From positions 109,435,806 to 109,499,805 of the forward strand of contig CM076849.1 in assembly GCA_039519185.1 (NCBI GenBank): 64,000 bases of DNA, written 5' to 3'. The translations under genes and the position numbers were made by a program. The notes beneath the pieces were generated by a model. The model worked only from the letters and a program-made list of their open reading frames with translations. It was not told the origin of the DNA and did not search any database. Origin of the DNA: Astragalus membranaceus. Its lineage: Eukaryota > Streptophyta > Magnoliopsida > Fabales > Fabaceae. Of this stretch, positions 40,989 through 52,888 are shown piece after piece. The stretch's first letter is position 1. The number at the start of each line of letters is the position of its first letter.

Positions 40989-43808
40989 TTAGACTTCGTT
41001 TACTTCCGAAACCACGTTGAACTCTATTGGGAGAATGGAGACTACGTTGCATATCACGTCGAAGTCAGGTTCTGAATCAGTGAAACCAGAACCCATTTCC
41101 TCATCAAAATTGAGGCCTTCTTTTGGATCAAGACCTTCCTTAATAACCGACAGTGGAGGACATATTCTCTCCGTTGCAAGCTTCTTGGGAATTTCGACAA
41201 AAGAGGATACTTGCTTACCCTTGCTTTTGTTGGAGTTCTCACCCTTTCCTGCAGTAGCATCAGTTTTCTTTTGGCGTTGATACCTTCGCCATTGTGTTCT
41301 TGTCATCGGATTCTTTCCCTTGTAGTTATTGTTGTAGGCATACTTATTCGACCCAGTTGCCTTGCTCTGTTTTGCAGTGCTTATACTTCCTTTGACCGAA
41401 GTTGAATGATGACCTGTGTCTTTGCCACCAGAATACACCCACCTCTCGACAGGTGACTTAGTTGGTGGCACAAAGGTCATGATTCGCGCCTTCTGAGGAT
41501 TCTTGGTCGAAGTTACCTTATATGGTATTCCTCTGTTGTTGAAGCTGAATTTTGTCCTTTTGTTGACCCACTTGGCTTTCCTCTTCCATTGAGGTTTGAA
41601 TCCTTCTAGGTTCTTTGCAGCCTTCTTGTCGAACACAGAGCTGCACCTTGGAAACAACATGACCTCAGTGTTGTTAATTTTGCAACGGTTAAGGGAGTCG
41701 ACCAATTCTTCTTCAGCTTTGGGGTAAACCACTTGCATTTTCTCGTTGTACTGGTCCTCAGTGACCATTTCGACATTGTCCATTAAACGTTCAATTGTTC
41801 CTTTCTTGTCAACATCCGCAACAGTAAACTCAATAGCTTCCAGCACATTGATTTCGACTGGTTCAGCATACATAGCATCTGCTACTGGTAGAGGATCAGT
41901 GTCAATCTTCATTGGAGGCTTAGACCTGTCTCCAAATTTCAACCTTCCTTCATTCAGTTCTTTTTGGACCAAATCCTTGAAAAGAACACAACGAGATGTA
42001 TTATGGCCTAAAAAGTTATGATACTTGCAATAACATCTTTTCTTTTGTTGCTCTAATGGTGGTATCTTTAGGCCCTTAGGCACTATAATTTGACCATCAT
42101 TTACTAAAAGATCAAATATTTGATCACATTTAGTAACATCAAATGTATATGTTTTTGCAACAAATCTATCATTTTCAGGTTCGACAGGATTTTTCCCATC
42201 TGAAGGCTTCAATAATTTACAAGTATAAGGAGGTCCAGGTTTTAGTTCAGCCATATTGACCTCTTCTTCGACATCCCCGTAAGAGACAACAAATTCCTGG
42301 TCGCTATCATTAGTCTCGACGTATGAAACCTTTTCTATTTTATTAAACCAACTGGTTCTAGCCTTTTCAGCTTTTAGCCTTTCGACTTGTTGAATCCTAT
42401 CAGCCAATTGGGCCATATCTCTTAAGTTCGATGTGTCTAACTTCTTTCTGATAGAATAGTCGAGGCCACTAGCAGCCATTTCGACTAACCCATGTTCAGG
42501 CACCTGTGTAAAGCACCTTGCCTTGAGAAGTATGAATCTATTGAGATAGTCATCAATAGACTCTGCCACTTGGCGTCGAAAGCTAGCCAATTATTTAAGA
42601 CTAATCTTCGACTGGCCCATGCAGAACTGTTCATGAAATGCTTTCTCCAATTACCCCCAGTTAAATATGGAATGTGGGGGTAAAGTTGTAAACCAACTGA
42701 AAGCATTTTTTGTAAGGGAATTTGGGAAGTATTTCAACCTCAAATTCTCATTACGTGCTATGTCACCATCCTTAGTTAAATAACGGGCAATGTGTTCGAT
42801 TGTGAATTCACTAGTTTCCCCTGCGAATTTTGTGAACTTGGTAATTTACCAACCTCTAGGCAACTCAGTTTGCAACACATAATCTGACATGGGTGAAACA
42901 AAATTAGGCCTATGCAGGCCCAAATTGAGGCCATTCTGGGCTAAAATGGTTTCGACGAGATTAGCCAAGTTATTTTGGGGTCCAAAATTGTTTTGCTGAA
43001 CTTGTCTAACCACCTCATCAGCATTCTGGCCTCTGTTGATCAACACAACCTCAGGGTTTACTTCGACGTCCCTTATTGGAGGTGGTTCAACAGCAATTTG
43101 CTGTCCTTGACCCACAAGGTTTTCGACAGGCCTTATATTTTGAATTTGAGGCACTTGCCAGTTTTGCAATGGTGGGGTGCCAAAGAAATCTGCTATTCTC
43201 CCCATTTGATTAGCCAACATCTGGTAACTATGGTTCGTGTTTTGCATTAAGTGGTTGAACACCGTACCAATTTGTTAGGTCAGCATATTGACCATGTCAT
43301 GGTTACTCTCATCCATTTGTTACCTTAAAGCCAGCAACGATGTGGTTAAGGCAGGTTGAGCATTTCGACCAAAAATGCTCTCTGGTGAACCAGGGAGAGG
43401 GGAAAACGCTGGGACTGCAGTGTCTGCATAAGTAGACATATTCGTTTGAGGGCCTGCCAACATGGTTGTTGGCATGCCATATGGGTAATCCCTAAATTAA
43501 GAGATATTTGGAAACCTTGTATCGAAAGTATTTCCAACTAAGGGATTAGCCATTAGAAGGTTGGTCGAAGACCCTAATATCAATGGCTATGTTAGCGCCG
43601 CTATAGTCGACACTGTTACAGGAGCGGTTACCCCTGCTATTGTCGAAGAGGGCATAAGAGTAGTTGCTCCCGTGAGATTTGCAACATTAGCGTCACCCAT
43701 TGACGCTTGTTCTTGTGAATTCTGTGGATTCTGTGCATTAAACGTCGAAGCGTCGTTCGAACCAGAACGTGCCATCTCTGACAGATGTTTTGCACTCCTT
43801 AAATGCAT
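40989..43808 (-). pseudogene. Element A gag, Tat type
   Basis: It starts MHLRSAKHLSEMARSG at 43808. The first 1.2 kb is broken (TAA near 43276, frame changes near 42850 and 42650). From 42590 a frame of 533 codons is open: SIDDYLNRFILLKARCFTQV, then KCDQIFDLLVNDGQIIVPKG and a Cys/His motif CYCKYHNFLGHNTSRC near 42025. A basic tail follows (QWKRKAKWVNKRTKF). It is longer and better preserved than the gag of B. Confidence 0.85.
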
Positions 43809-43887
43809 ACACCCAACAAATCACAAGTTTATATTTCAAGAACCAATTCAGAAATTGTTTCAAATGATTCTGAGACTTAGGACAAAG

Positions 43888-43905
43888 GGTCCCATCGGGC
43901 GTGCC
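43888..43905 (-). other. Primer-binding site of element A
   Basis: The minus strand reads TGGCACGCCCGATGGGAC just inside the 5' LTR; one base differs from the B site. Confidence 0.75.
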
Positions 43906-43909
43906 AATT

Positions 43910-44377
43910 TATTTACCGTGAATTTTGGTAAACAACCGCTGGTTCAGAATTTGTTACTTGCAAGATTAACCAGTAAAACTTAGGACATTTGTGCTATAGT
44001 TTTCCTGAAAAAGTTATGAATGTTCTTGATGTTATTTGTAATAACTGACAATTTTAAAGTTGTTGAAACTGTCGAAGTGCAGAAAACAAGTTGCAGAAAT
44101 ATTTAAGGAAACATGACTAGATTGCATTGAAATAAAAGAAATTGGTACACAATATCATACATCTGATTTCTGTAACTCATGTTTCTCTCTAACTTGGAAT
44201 TCTGAGAATGAGAAATATGTATGAGAGTTTGTGACCCTTTTTTCTCTATGAGAAACTACTATATATACTATGCAGAGATTGTAACTGCCTACAACGGTTA
44301 TATATAACTGTACACAGAGATTTAAAAACAACAACTGTCGTATCTTTCGACGACGTAACTGCTACAATCTTCGACAA
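43910..44377 (-). mobile_element. Element A 5' LTR fragment
   Basis: It matches 27797-28290 of the 3' LTR. The terminal TG reads TA (43910-43911). It is cut at 44377 by insertion of C; GACAA (44373-44377) is the expected half of the C target duplication. The rest of the LTR must lie beyond the window. Confidence 0.8.
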
Positions 44378-45762
44378 TGTAACATCCCCAATTTCGCTAA
44401 TTTAAATAATTTAAATTAGCAAGAGGTCAAGATGATTAATTAGCATTTTTGATTAATTACGATATGATGAGTTAATTGAGATTTTAAGCAAATGGGAGCA
44501 CAGGGGTATTTTCGTCTTTTCCACACATTTATGAGTTTCGGCTAAACCATCATCCACAGAACATAACTATATGCAATATGTAATTATTGTATAAGTATTG
44601 TGTGATTAAAGTTGACTCAAGAGGAAATTAAGGAAGTTTAAGCCAAGATTGGACATAAGGGCATTATGGTCATTTCGCCCCTTTTTAAATAAGCTTCAGC
44701 TGACCCCAAAGCAGCACCACTCATGTGACACTTTCATTTTCAGCTGAAAACAGAAAGTGAAGAGAAGAGAAAACATGGAGCTTGAGAGAGAGGAGGGCGT
44801 GAGAAAGAGTGGAAGGGGAGGAACTCAATTCTTGATGCATGTGTTAGATTCTTGGCTCATTAGAACCAGCTCAACCTCCTCTACCTTCTGATACCAAGAG
44901 CACAGCCCACACCCATCTCTAACTCTATTCACCATTGATGCACCTTCAAGCTCAAATGGAGAAGATAATGAGGTTTTATGGAGCCTTGGAGTCTTGCATG
45001 TCTATTTGAGACTAGATGGTAAGTAAAGCTGAGTTTGTCTTGATGATTGTACTAGTTAGAGGAGAGTTTCAGTAACTAGAAGTGTTTGAGGTGTATATTG
45101 GAGCTCAAATTCGTGGTTATAAATGGTTGAGGATTGAGGTTACAAGTTCAACAAAAGTTCAGCTGGAAACCCGTAGGAACCCTATTCGGTATTTTACGAA
45201 TATCTCTCTACACTACTCCGATGATCGTGATTCTTGTCCCTCTGGAAACTAGACACAAAGATCTTCATTTTGGGCACAATAACCGTATGATTTCATGGAG
45301 AAATGAAGGAGATATCATGTCTCCAAGTTTCGGGTTCAGAATCAAGCAATGTCCTGGACCAGTCACCTTGTTTCGGGTGTATCTCCCAGGTTACTGGATG
45401 CATGCGTATGAACCTTTGACCATCAGAAAGTAGATAAAATTATCTACACAATGGGCACTGGTTTGAAGGGTTTTGGCCATGATTTGACCAAGATACACGT
45501 GTTACAAAACTGCTCACTGATTCTGGAAAACGGATGCGAAATTGGAAATGTTGGTTCCTCAAATTTCGGATCGAATCGCCAAAGTTCGAGAGACGCCAAT
45601 TCCGTAGTCATGGAGGAAGTTCAGTAGCGGGATTTGTGATTGGTTGCTGTTCCGATGTTCAGTTTCGAGTATCGGACGAGTTCGGTGCGAGTACGTGATT
45701 ACGGGGATTGTCGAGAGGTTACGGTTCGTGAGGACGTGATTTCTCGCGAGGTCGTCAAATCG

Positions 45763-47065
45763 GTGAGTTCTATACTCGCTTAGGGATGTTTGGATGTTAG
45801 TGAATTTATATGTTTCGAAACCTATGTTTTACCGTTTTCGTTTTAATCGAATCGAGTTAAAACCGTAATTTCAAACTATCGCGTTTTTGGTCATGTTTGA
45901 TTGTTTTTTTTTATGTTCATGGATGGATTATTGTTTGAATTGATTGATACCTTGTTGATTGTTCTGGACTGAATTGATGGTTGAAATGTTTGTTTTTAAG
46001 TCACGGAAGTCCTAAAATGTCTCGACACCGGATTAAAAGCGAAACGGAACAAAACGGAATTTCGAAAAGTCATTTTTGAACACTTCTGCCAACGGTCGCG
46101 TCGCGACCCGTGGCCGTCTCCACGCGACCATGTTTAATTTTGTGAAGGTTTTGGTTCCGTAACTCTTCGCGTCGCGACGGAACCTGTTCGCGTCGCGACG
46201 CAGTGTAAATTTTCAGCAAACCCTACTGATTTTGTTTCGCGATAACTTTTGATCCGGGGATCCGATTGAGGTGTTTTCAGTTGCGTTTTAAAGCTTATTG
46301 AAAGGTCTATTCAGAGGTATAATTCAAACTATAAAATTCTCTGTTTTGAAAGTTAAGAATGTTGGAAAGACCGTACATTAGTAAAACGTACACATGTTAA
46401 GTTATACAAGTCAAGACAAGTAAGGTTTAATTCAAGACAAAATACCTTCCCTTGAGGAAGGGTAGATAATACATGAATGAATTTAAGAGACGGCCCAATG
46501 CGAGTGCATACGAATCATGTTGAGATAACGAACCTAGAGTTCATCATGTCATGCTAAGTTAATTGATTGTAAGTCTATAAACACATTAAAACTCTCAATT
46601 CATGTAAACACAAATCAAGTTACTTTCCCTCGGGGAAAGGTAGATGGTATACCTTGTGTATATCGAGGATGACGATCCTCCAGTTATTAGCATACCTAGT
46701 GGAGGGGAGTCATGAATCCAAAGCTAGGACCCTAGCATTATTCGAATAGAATTTCGGATTGGGGTTTCCGTAGATATTGGGCAATCAAGATTGTCTAGCA
46801 TTATATCTCGGGTTGTGCTAAGTTCAAGATAAAATATGATCCGTAGTCGCTCACTAGGGCTACATCAGGAAAGAAATCAGAAATGTAACAAGTAGTCGCT
46901 TTTTAGGGCTACAAGTTACGAGTAAACATCATGTATTCACGTGGTCGCTTCTTCGGGCCACGAGTTCAGATTTAAGTATAATAAACCGTTAGAGTTGGTC
47001 AGGGGTCTCGATAGGACTCACTGAAATAATGTTTATCTCACCCTTCATATTTGTGGTTTTTACAG
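45763..47065 (+). other. Possible intron inside the C LTR
   Basis: It starts G|GTGAGTTCTATACTC and ends TTTGTGGTTTTTACAG|AG. Its content parallels the T and D LTRs. Prediction by conservation of pattern only. Confidence 0.35.
46837..46962 (+). other. Three hairpins with a shared loop in the C LTR
   Basis: The loop consensus TCGCTNNYTMGGG recurs three times. Stems: TGAT+GTAG with CTAC+ATCA (46837-46867), GTAAC+GTAG with CTAC+GTTAC (46885-46919), and CGTGG with CCACG (46940-46962). Outer stem sequences differ while pairing is kept. Confidence 0.65.
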
Positions 47066-47441
47066 AGAAACAGGGGAAGGCCAAGGCAACCAAGCACGGT
47101 TAGCTGGTGTGACTCGAGGAGTCCGGAAGTTTATGTTTCTTGCTTAGGCCCTTGTCCTTTTATAGTACTTTTGTTATCGGTTGTATAACTATCATGTATA
47201 AGTTATAAATCGTTTCCGCTACTTTATGTTTTGAGTATTGAACACCAGGATTATGTACAAGTCTTAAGCTTTGAAACTTAAGCATTTTCAGGAAATTTAT
47301 GAGGTTCAGAGAACCATTTGATATGTACTATCGAAAGTTTTAGTTGTGTTCAATATTTCAATAACAGGAAGTTACTCTGATGTATGCAATTTAGTGCATT
47401 TCGGTAGTTCTATATGTTAGAATTTATCGGGGTGTTACATT

Positions 47442-47453
47442 ATGGTATCAGAG
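47442..47453 (+). other. Primer-binding site of element C
   Basis: TGGTATCAGAGC three bases after the LTR end; initiator tRNA-Met type. Confidence 0.88.
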
Positions 47454-48018
47454 CAGTTCGACCTTGTCGGGCTTAGATTAGTTTAGGGTTGAGTCGATTC
47501 CTTGTTAGTCTTTGTTGTGATTACACTTGTGATGCTAAGAGACATTGAGCCTGATCAACTCAATACTTGGTGTATCATGAGCGGAATTATGGAAGGATGA
47601 CCAAGACGTAGTCCTCGACCAAGACCGAAGTTCCTTAAAACCCGTTTCATCTTAGGGAATACTGGAAAGGAGAAGGTAGTTAAGCCATCAACTCCGAATG
47701 CAAAGTTAAAAGGCAACCGATCAAGGGAAAGAAAGTGCAGTTGTATGACTCCTCAAGATTCTCCAAGTGTTTTGCTGGTAGGAAGCCCAAGAGGTGGATG
47801 TCTTCCTAGTGCGACTCAGTGGTAATATTTTAAGAAAAAGGGTCACTCAATCTAGAGTGCCCAAAAAGAGGAAAAGAAAGAGTCAGATCAGCCTACTTCA
47901 GCTCGAGAGAGGGTCTACACTGCAGATGCTCAGAAAGTCAAGGCCACAGACACTCCACCGAGAATGTGGATATTGTCCTAGGTATGAGATGAACGACTGC
48001 AAACCATGTGAATGTTGA
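47454..48018 (+). pseudogene. Element C gag and protease remnants
   Basis: Most of gag is deleted. Fragments of the zinc-knuckle region and of the following linker (ADAQKVKATDTP in one frame) are joined to the distal end of the protease (a VDIVLGM-like reading near 47970). The catalytic DSG part is absent. Several stops and frame changes. Confidence 0.6.
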
Positions 48019-48705
48019 TTGTTTCATCGGACTATCGGTTTCGCCTCCGAGTCAGTGGAGCTACAGCCGACCAATTTTGAAGTTGTTATCTCATTCACTA
48101 CAGCCAGTGACTGTTTGTTTCAAGGCGCAGAAGCTCATGTCATGACGTTGTCTGCATCCACTGAGACAGGTCTAGATTTATCTTCTGTGCAAGTTGCTAA
48201 TGAATTTCCTCATGTGTTTCCTGATGAAGTTCCTTCGTTTCCTCCGGATCGTGAGGTGGAGTTTTCTATAGGGTTGGCTCCAGGCACTGGACCAATTTCT
48301 ATAGCCCCGTATAGAATGTTGCTGTTAGAATTGAGGGAATTGAAAGTCCAACTGGAAGAGCTAATTTCCAAACGGTTTATCCGGCCGAGTGCCTCACCAT
48401 GGGGTGCTCCAGTGTTACTTGTCAAGAAGAAGGACGAAGGTATGAGATTGTGTATCGATTATCGTCAGTTGAATAAGGTGACTGTCAAGAACAAGTACCC
48501 TCTACCGAGGATTGATGATTTGTTAGACCAACTGAGAGGAGCTTCTGTATTTTCAGAGATTGATTTGAGATCCGGCTACCACCAAATTAGGGTTCGAACT
48601 TTGGACGTCCCGAAGACCGCTTTCCGTACGAGGTATGGAAACTATGAATTTGTAGTGATGCCCTTCGGTTTGACCAATGCTCCAGCCGTATTCATGGATT
48701 ATATT

Positions 48706-48765
48706 AATCGGATTTTTAACCCCTATCTGGATCATAATCGGATTTTTAACCCCTATCTGGATCAG
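48706..48765 (+). repeat. 30-bp tandem duplication in C RT
   Basis: CGGATTTTTAACCCCTATCT is repeated at a 30-bp interval; in frame. Confidence 0.85.
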
Positions 48766-50703
48766 TTTGTTGTGGTGTTCATTGATGATATCTTGGTGTT
48801 CTCTAAGACAATTGAGGAAGACGTACAACATCTCTGAATTGTTCTGAACGTACTTCGAGAGAAGTTGTATGCTAAGCTGTCCAAATGTGATTTTTGGATG
48901 CCCGAAGTTAAGTTTCTGGGTCATGTGATATCTCAGGCAGGTGTTGCAGTGGATCCCAGTAATATTGAAGCTGTGGTAGACTGGGAACAACCATCCACGG
49001 TTACTGAGGTGAGAAGTTTCTTGGGATTAGCTGGGTATTATCGAAGGTTCATTCAAGGATTTTCCCAGCTGGTTCTTCCACTCACGCGGTTAACTCGCAA
49101 GGGTCAGCCGTTTGTTTGGAACTCGAATTGTGATAATTGTTTCGCAGAATTGAAGAATCGTTTGACTTCTGCACCTGTCCTGATTCTTCCAGATCCGTCC
49201 GTAGGATTCCAAATCTATTGCGACGCTTCTGGTAAGAGTTCGGGATGTGTCCTAATGCAGAATCAACAAGTAGTTGCTTATGCCTCCAGGCAGTTGAGAC
49301 CGCATGAAGAGAATTACCCAACTCATGATTTAGAGTTGGCAGCGATTGTGTTTGCCCTAAAGATTTGGAGACATTACCTGTATGGGTCTCTTTTCGAAGT
49401 CTTTAGTGACCACAAGAGTCTTAAGTATTTGTTTGACCAAAAGGAGCTGAACAACAGACAGAGGAGATGGGTAGAATTCTTGAAAGATTATGATTTTGAA
49501 TTGAAGTACCATCCTGGTAAGGCTAATGTTGTGGCCGATGCTTTGAGCAGAAAGTCTATCCATACTGTAGAGTTGATGATGCACGAGATGTCTTTGTTGG
49601 AATCGTTTAGAGACCTTAAATTGAGAGTGAATTCAAGAAGGAACTGGTTGGTGTTGAGTCACATTCGGATTTCGAATCCTTTGAGAAATCTAACTCGCTC
49701 AGCCCAAGAAGGTGATGTAGAGCTGCAAGCGCAGGAGAAATTGCCGAGTTACACCGAGGACGGTGATGGCGTAATTCGTTTCGATGGTAGAATCTGTGTG
49801 CCGAATGATGAGAATGTGAAGAGGCAAGTTTTAGAAGAGGCTCATAAGAGTCAGTTCTCAATACATCCTGGGTCTACCAAGATGTATCGAGATCTGAAGC
49901 AATTGTATTGGTGGCCGGGCATGAAAGTAGATGTTGCAGAGTTTGTGTCTCGATGCTTGACTTGTCAAAGGGTTAAGATAGAGCACCAGAAGTCAGGTGG
50001 CCAGTTGCAACCGTTGAATGTACCTGAATGGAAATGGGAAAGCATATCTATGGATTTTGTCATGGGATTGCCACGGTACCAAGCCGGAAATGATTCTATT
50101 TGGGTAGTGGTGGATCGCCTGACCAAGTCCGCTCATTTTATTCCAGTGCGTTCGAATCACAAGGTTGCTAAGTTAGCAGATGAGTATCTCAAGAATATTG
50201 TGAAGTTGCGTGGAATCCCTACAAGTATCATCTGTGATCGAGATCCCAAGTTCACATCTCGATTTTGGAGAGCAGTGAATATGGCGTTGGGAACAATAGT
50301 ATGTGTTAGCACCGCTTACCATCCACAGACAGACGGGCAGGCTGAGAGTACAATCCAGACATTGGAGGATGTGTTGAGGGCGTGTGTACTCGATAGTGGA
50401 GGCAGATGGGAAGATCATCTTCCATTGGTGGAGTTGTCATACAACAACAGTCACCATTCTAGTATCGGAATGGCTCCATATGAAGCATTGTATGGAAGAA
50501 AGTGTAGAACACCATTGTGTTGGTGGGATGTAGGTGAGCAGAGATTGTTGGGACCGGATTTGGTCTGTGAGACTACGGAGAAGATCCGTCAGATAAGAGA
50601 AAGGATGAAGGCCGCGCAGAGTCGACAAAAGAGTCGTGCCGATAAAAGAAGAAGGCCGTTGGAGTTTGATGAAGGAGATCATGTGTATTTGAGACTTTCT
50701 CCA

Positions 50704-50708
50704 ACCAT
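50704..50708. repeat. Left target-site duplication of element D (ACCAT)
   Basis: ACCAT before the LTR, repeated at 59524-59528. Removing D rejoins the C frame (SPT then IGTCIALRAKKLSPRY). Confidence 0.95.
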
Positions 50709-52838
50709 TGTAACACCCCGGTATAATTAACTTGTAAAAATACCAAAGCGTGCCAAATATAAACATCAGAGATAAAAATTTCCTGTTTAGACACTGAATA
50801 CCATTATAATATTTTGCTGAAATACGACATAACCATCTTATACACAAATAAGATCATACGGTACTCAGACCATAACTGTCAGCAACTGCGGTAATCAGAG
50901 TCATACAAGAAAGCGGAAAAGGATAAACAAAACACTAATGCCATAGTGTTGTAATACATAGGCAACAGAAGGAAAATAAACTTGAACGTAAAGCTAAGTC
51001 ATTATTCTCCTCCCGGGGCCACCTACTCGTGCCTCTGAGGTTTCTTCTGTCCCTGTTTATCTGTAAAACAACAACAATTAAACAGTGAGATACAATCTCA
51101 GTGAGTTCTACCGAGACCCCTACAAACACTCTCGATTCAATTATGAATTTTTCTTTTATAATGTGACACGGCACCGACTGCGTTACCGCTTCCAAACCCG
51201 GTGGACCGCATTACTTAACTTTTAACAGATCACCGACTGCGTTACCGCTTCCAAACCCGGTGAACCTGTTATGACTCAGTACGACACCGACAGCGTTACC
51301 GCTTCCAAACCCGGTGAATCGTACAACAAACAATTTGACATAACACCGACTGTGTAACCGCTTCCAAACCCGGTGAACCCCCTTACCAATAGTGTTTCCT
51401 AATGGCACGGAGCCTAGGGTAAGGGATCATGACTGCCCCGCCTAGTATGTCAACATGGGTCGTCACCCAAACTCGATATAATATATATATCTACAGTACT
51501 ATGAACCCACGGTCCATCAAATCAGACAATCAATGAAACATTTTAATTCCACGTTTTATAAAATACAAGTTCACACTCGCACTCTATTTGACCACTTTTT
51601 GGCACAATTTTCAATATCAAAAACAGTTCATTTTGCCTTAAAAATAGAATATTCAGTTAGGCCTCTGAATAAGCTTTCCAACGCATCTTAGAACACCTCA
51701 ATCGGGTTCCCGGATCAAAAGATATCGCGAAACGAAAAACAGTGTTTGGTTGCTGAAATTCTGTCAATCCGCGCTGAAGTCGCGCCGGGAGCGCAAGTTA
51801 CGCGCGAACTGGCAGAAAGTTCTGTCAATCTGCGCTGAAGTCGCGCCTGGAGCGCAAGTGAGGCGCGAACAGGCAGAAGGGGGGGTCTGTTAAGGCAGAT
51901 TTTGCGATTTTCGCGAAATCCGCTATTCCGTTCAATTCCGAAGTTTGTTCCGATCAAAAACAGATTTGACAACCAGTAAAATGAGTCCAATACAACCCAC
52001 ACAATCAATCAATCCAATTAAAAACTTAATTAAAACGAATTGTATTAAAACGCGACATATTTTCAATTAACGGTTTTCGTTCCAAAATCTCTCGAAACCA
52101 ATTAACGTAAAAACTAACGAGACACAAAAACATCCTAAGCGTGAGAAAAACTCACCCTTGAAGCGAGAGTCGTTGCCGAGACGTCGAAATCACCGAATCG
52201 AACCCAAACAATACCGAACCGCTCCTAACTTCGTTCCGAGCTTCCAATCGCGTTCAACCCGCTCCTAGCTTCGATCCTAAGCATAACCCAATCACCAACA
52301 CAACCTATTAATCCTTGATTTCAACAAGTTTCTCCACAAAACCCTCAATTTTCGAAATCAAAAAGGAAGGGGGAAAAATGGAGGAGAGGCTTACCAAAGA
52401 TATGGGTTTTGATGAGAAGGATGAGATGAAGATGGTGATGGAATTTGGGACCTTGGGGATGAGTGATGCTCCCACAATCTCTTCTTCCTTCTTCTTTCTC
52501 TTCTCTCCTTTCTCTTCTTTCTCTTCTTTCCCTTCTCTTCTCTGTTTCCAGCGCTTCCTTTCTCTTTTCTTTTTCCTTTCTTTCTTTTATTCTTTCATTT
52601 AACACACACACACATACTTATTTAATTAATAAATAAGTGGTAGCGTGGTCCAATTACCGTATTGATCTTAATCCCTTATTTCGATTCCAAAACTTCCTTG
52701 ACCCGTATTATTCGGTCAACGATCCTGTGACAGCCAATAATTAATTTTAGCACTCAATAATTTTACCAATTAAGTACCAATTTAATTCAATTGGGTTGAC
52801 ATCCAAATAATTCGATTAATTATTTTGAGGATGTTACA
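50709..52838 (-). mobile_element. Element D 3' LTR
   Basis: Minus strand TGTAACATCCTC (52838) to CCGGGGTGTTACA (50709). It contains a donor-like GGGTGAGTTTTTCTC (near 52155), a GC-rich repeat (GCGCTGAAGTCGCGCC twice), the 20-mer variant (51710-51729), hairpins and an acceptor-like GTTGTTTTACAG (near 51061). Confidence 0.95.
51159..51380 (-). other. Four-unit hairpin repeat in the D 3' LTR
   Basis: A 32-nt core (plus strand CACCGACTGCG ... CCAAACCCGGTG) occurs four times, 52-60 bp apart, and pairs with itself through CACCG/CGGTG. The flanks differ between units but stay complementary: TAATG..CGG with CCG..CATTA (51159-51213), TAACAG with CTGTTA (51223-51271), GTACGA with TCGTAC (51279-51324). 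The fourth unit lacks clear outer arms. Confidence 0.75.
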
Positions 52839-52853
52839 TTCTCCCCAACTTGA
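52839..52853 (-). other. Polypurine tract of element D
   Basis: The minus strand reads CAAGTTGGGGAGAA next to the 3' LTR, after the family phrase ATTTTGAGGACAAAATTC. Confidence 0.75.
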
Positions 52854-52888
52854 AAGAATTTTGTCCTCAAAATTAGACACAACATACC

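Larger units (their letters stand above)
44378..47438 (+). mobile_element. Element C 5' LTR
   Basis: 3061 bp, TGTAACATCCCC to GGGGTGTTACA. A TATA-like TTTTTAAATAAG lies near 44684. A donor-like GTGAGTTCTATACTC starts at 45763. GC-rich repeats GCGTCGCGAC lie at 46097-46200, the conserved 20-mer at 46238-46257, three hairpins at 46837-46962 and an acceptor-like GGTTTTTACAG ends at 47065. Confidence 0.88.
48019..50708 (+). pseudogene. Element C RT, RNase H and integrase, one stop, split by D
   Basis: One frame from 48019 holds chromovirus RT (MRLCIDYRQLNKVTVKNKYP, VVVFIDDILVFSKT). A TGA at 48835-48837 follows, where D has Arg, and the same frame then stays open to 50708. RNase H shows YCDASGKSSGCVLMQ and ADALSRKS. 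Integrase shows SIHPGSTKMYRDLKQLYWWP, CLTCQ, MDFVMGLP, CDRDPKF and HPQTDGQAEST. A 30-bp tandem duplication just before the RT catalytic box adds ten residues (NRIFNPYLDH then NRIFNPYLDQ). D inserted after LRLSPT; the frame resumes at 59524. Confidence 0.88.

Noticed and set aside
48019..48837. Host gene with reverse-transcriptase homology
   Set aside because: It lies in frame with RNase H and integrase between an LTR with its primer-binding site and the element C integrase tail; it is retrotransposon pol.
52315..52602. Identical 95-codon plus-strand frames at 52315-52602 and 59000-59287, with a hydrophobic end
   Set aside because: They are antisense to the two D LTRs and identical only because the LTRs are; the hydrophobic part is a CT-rich tract. 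No start context or homology supports a gene.
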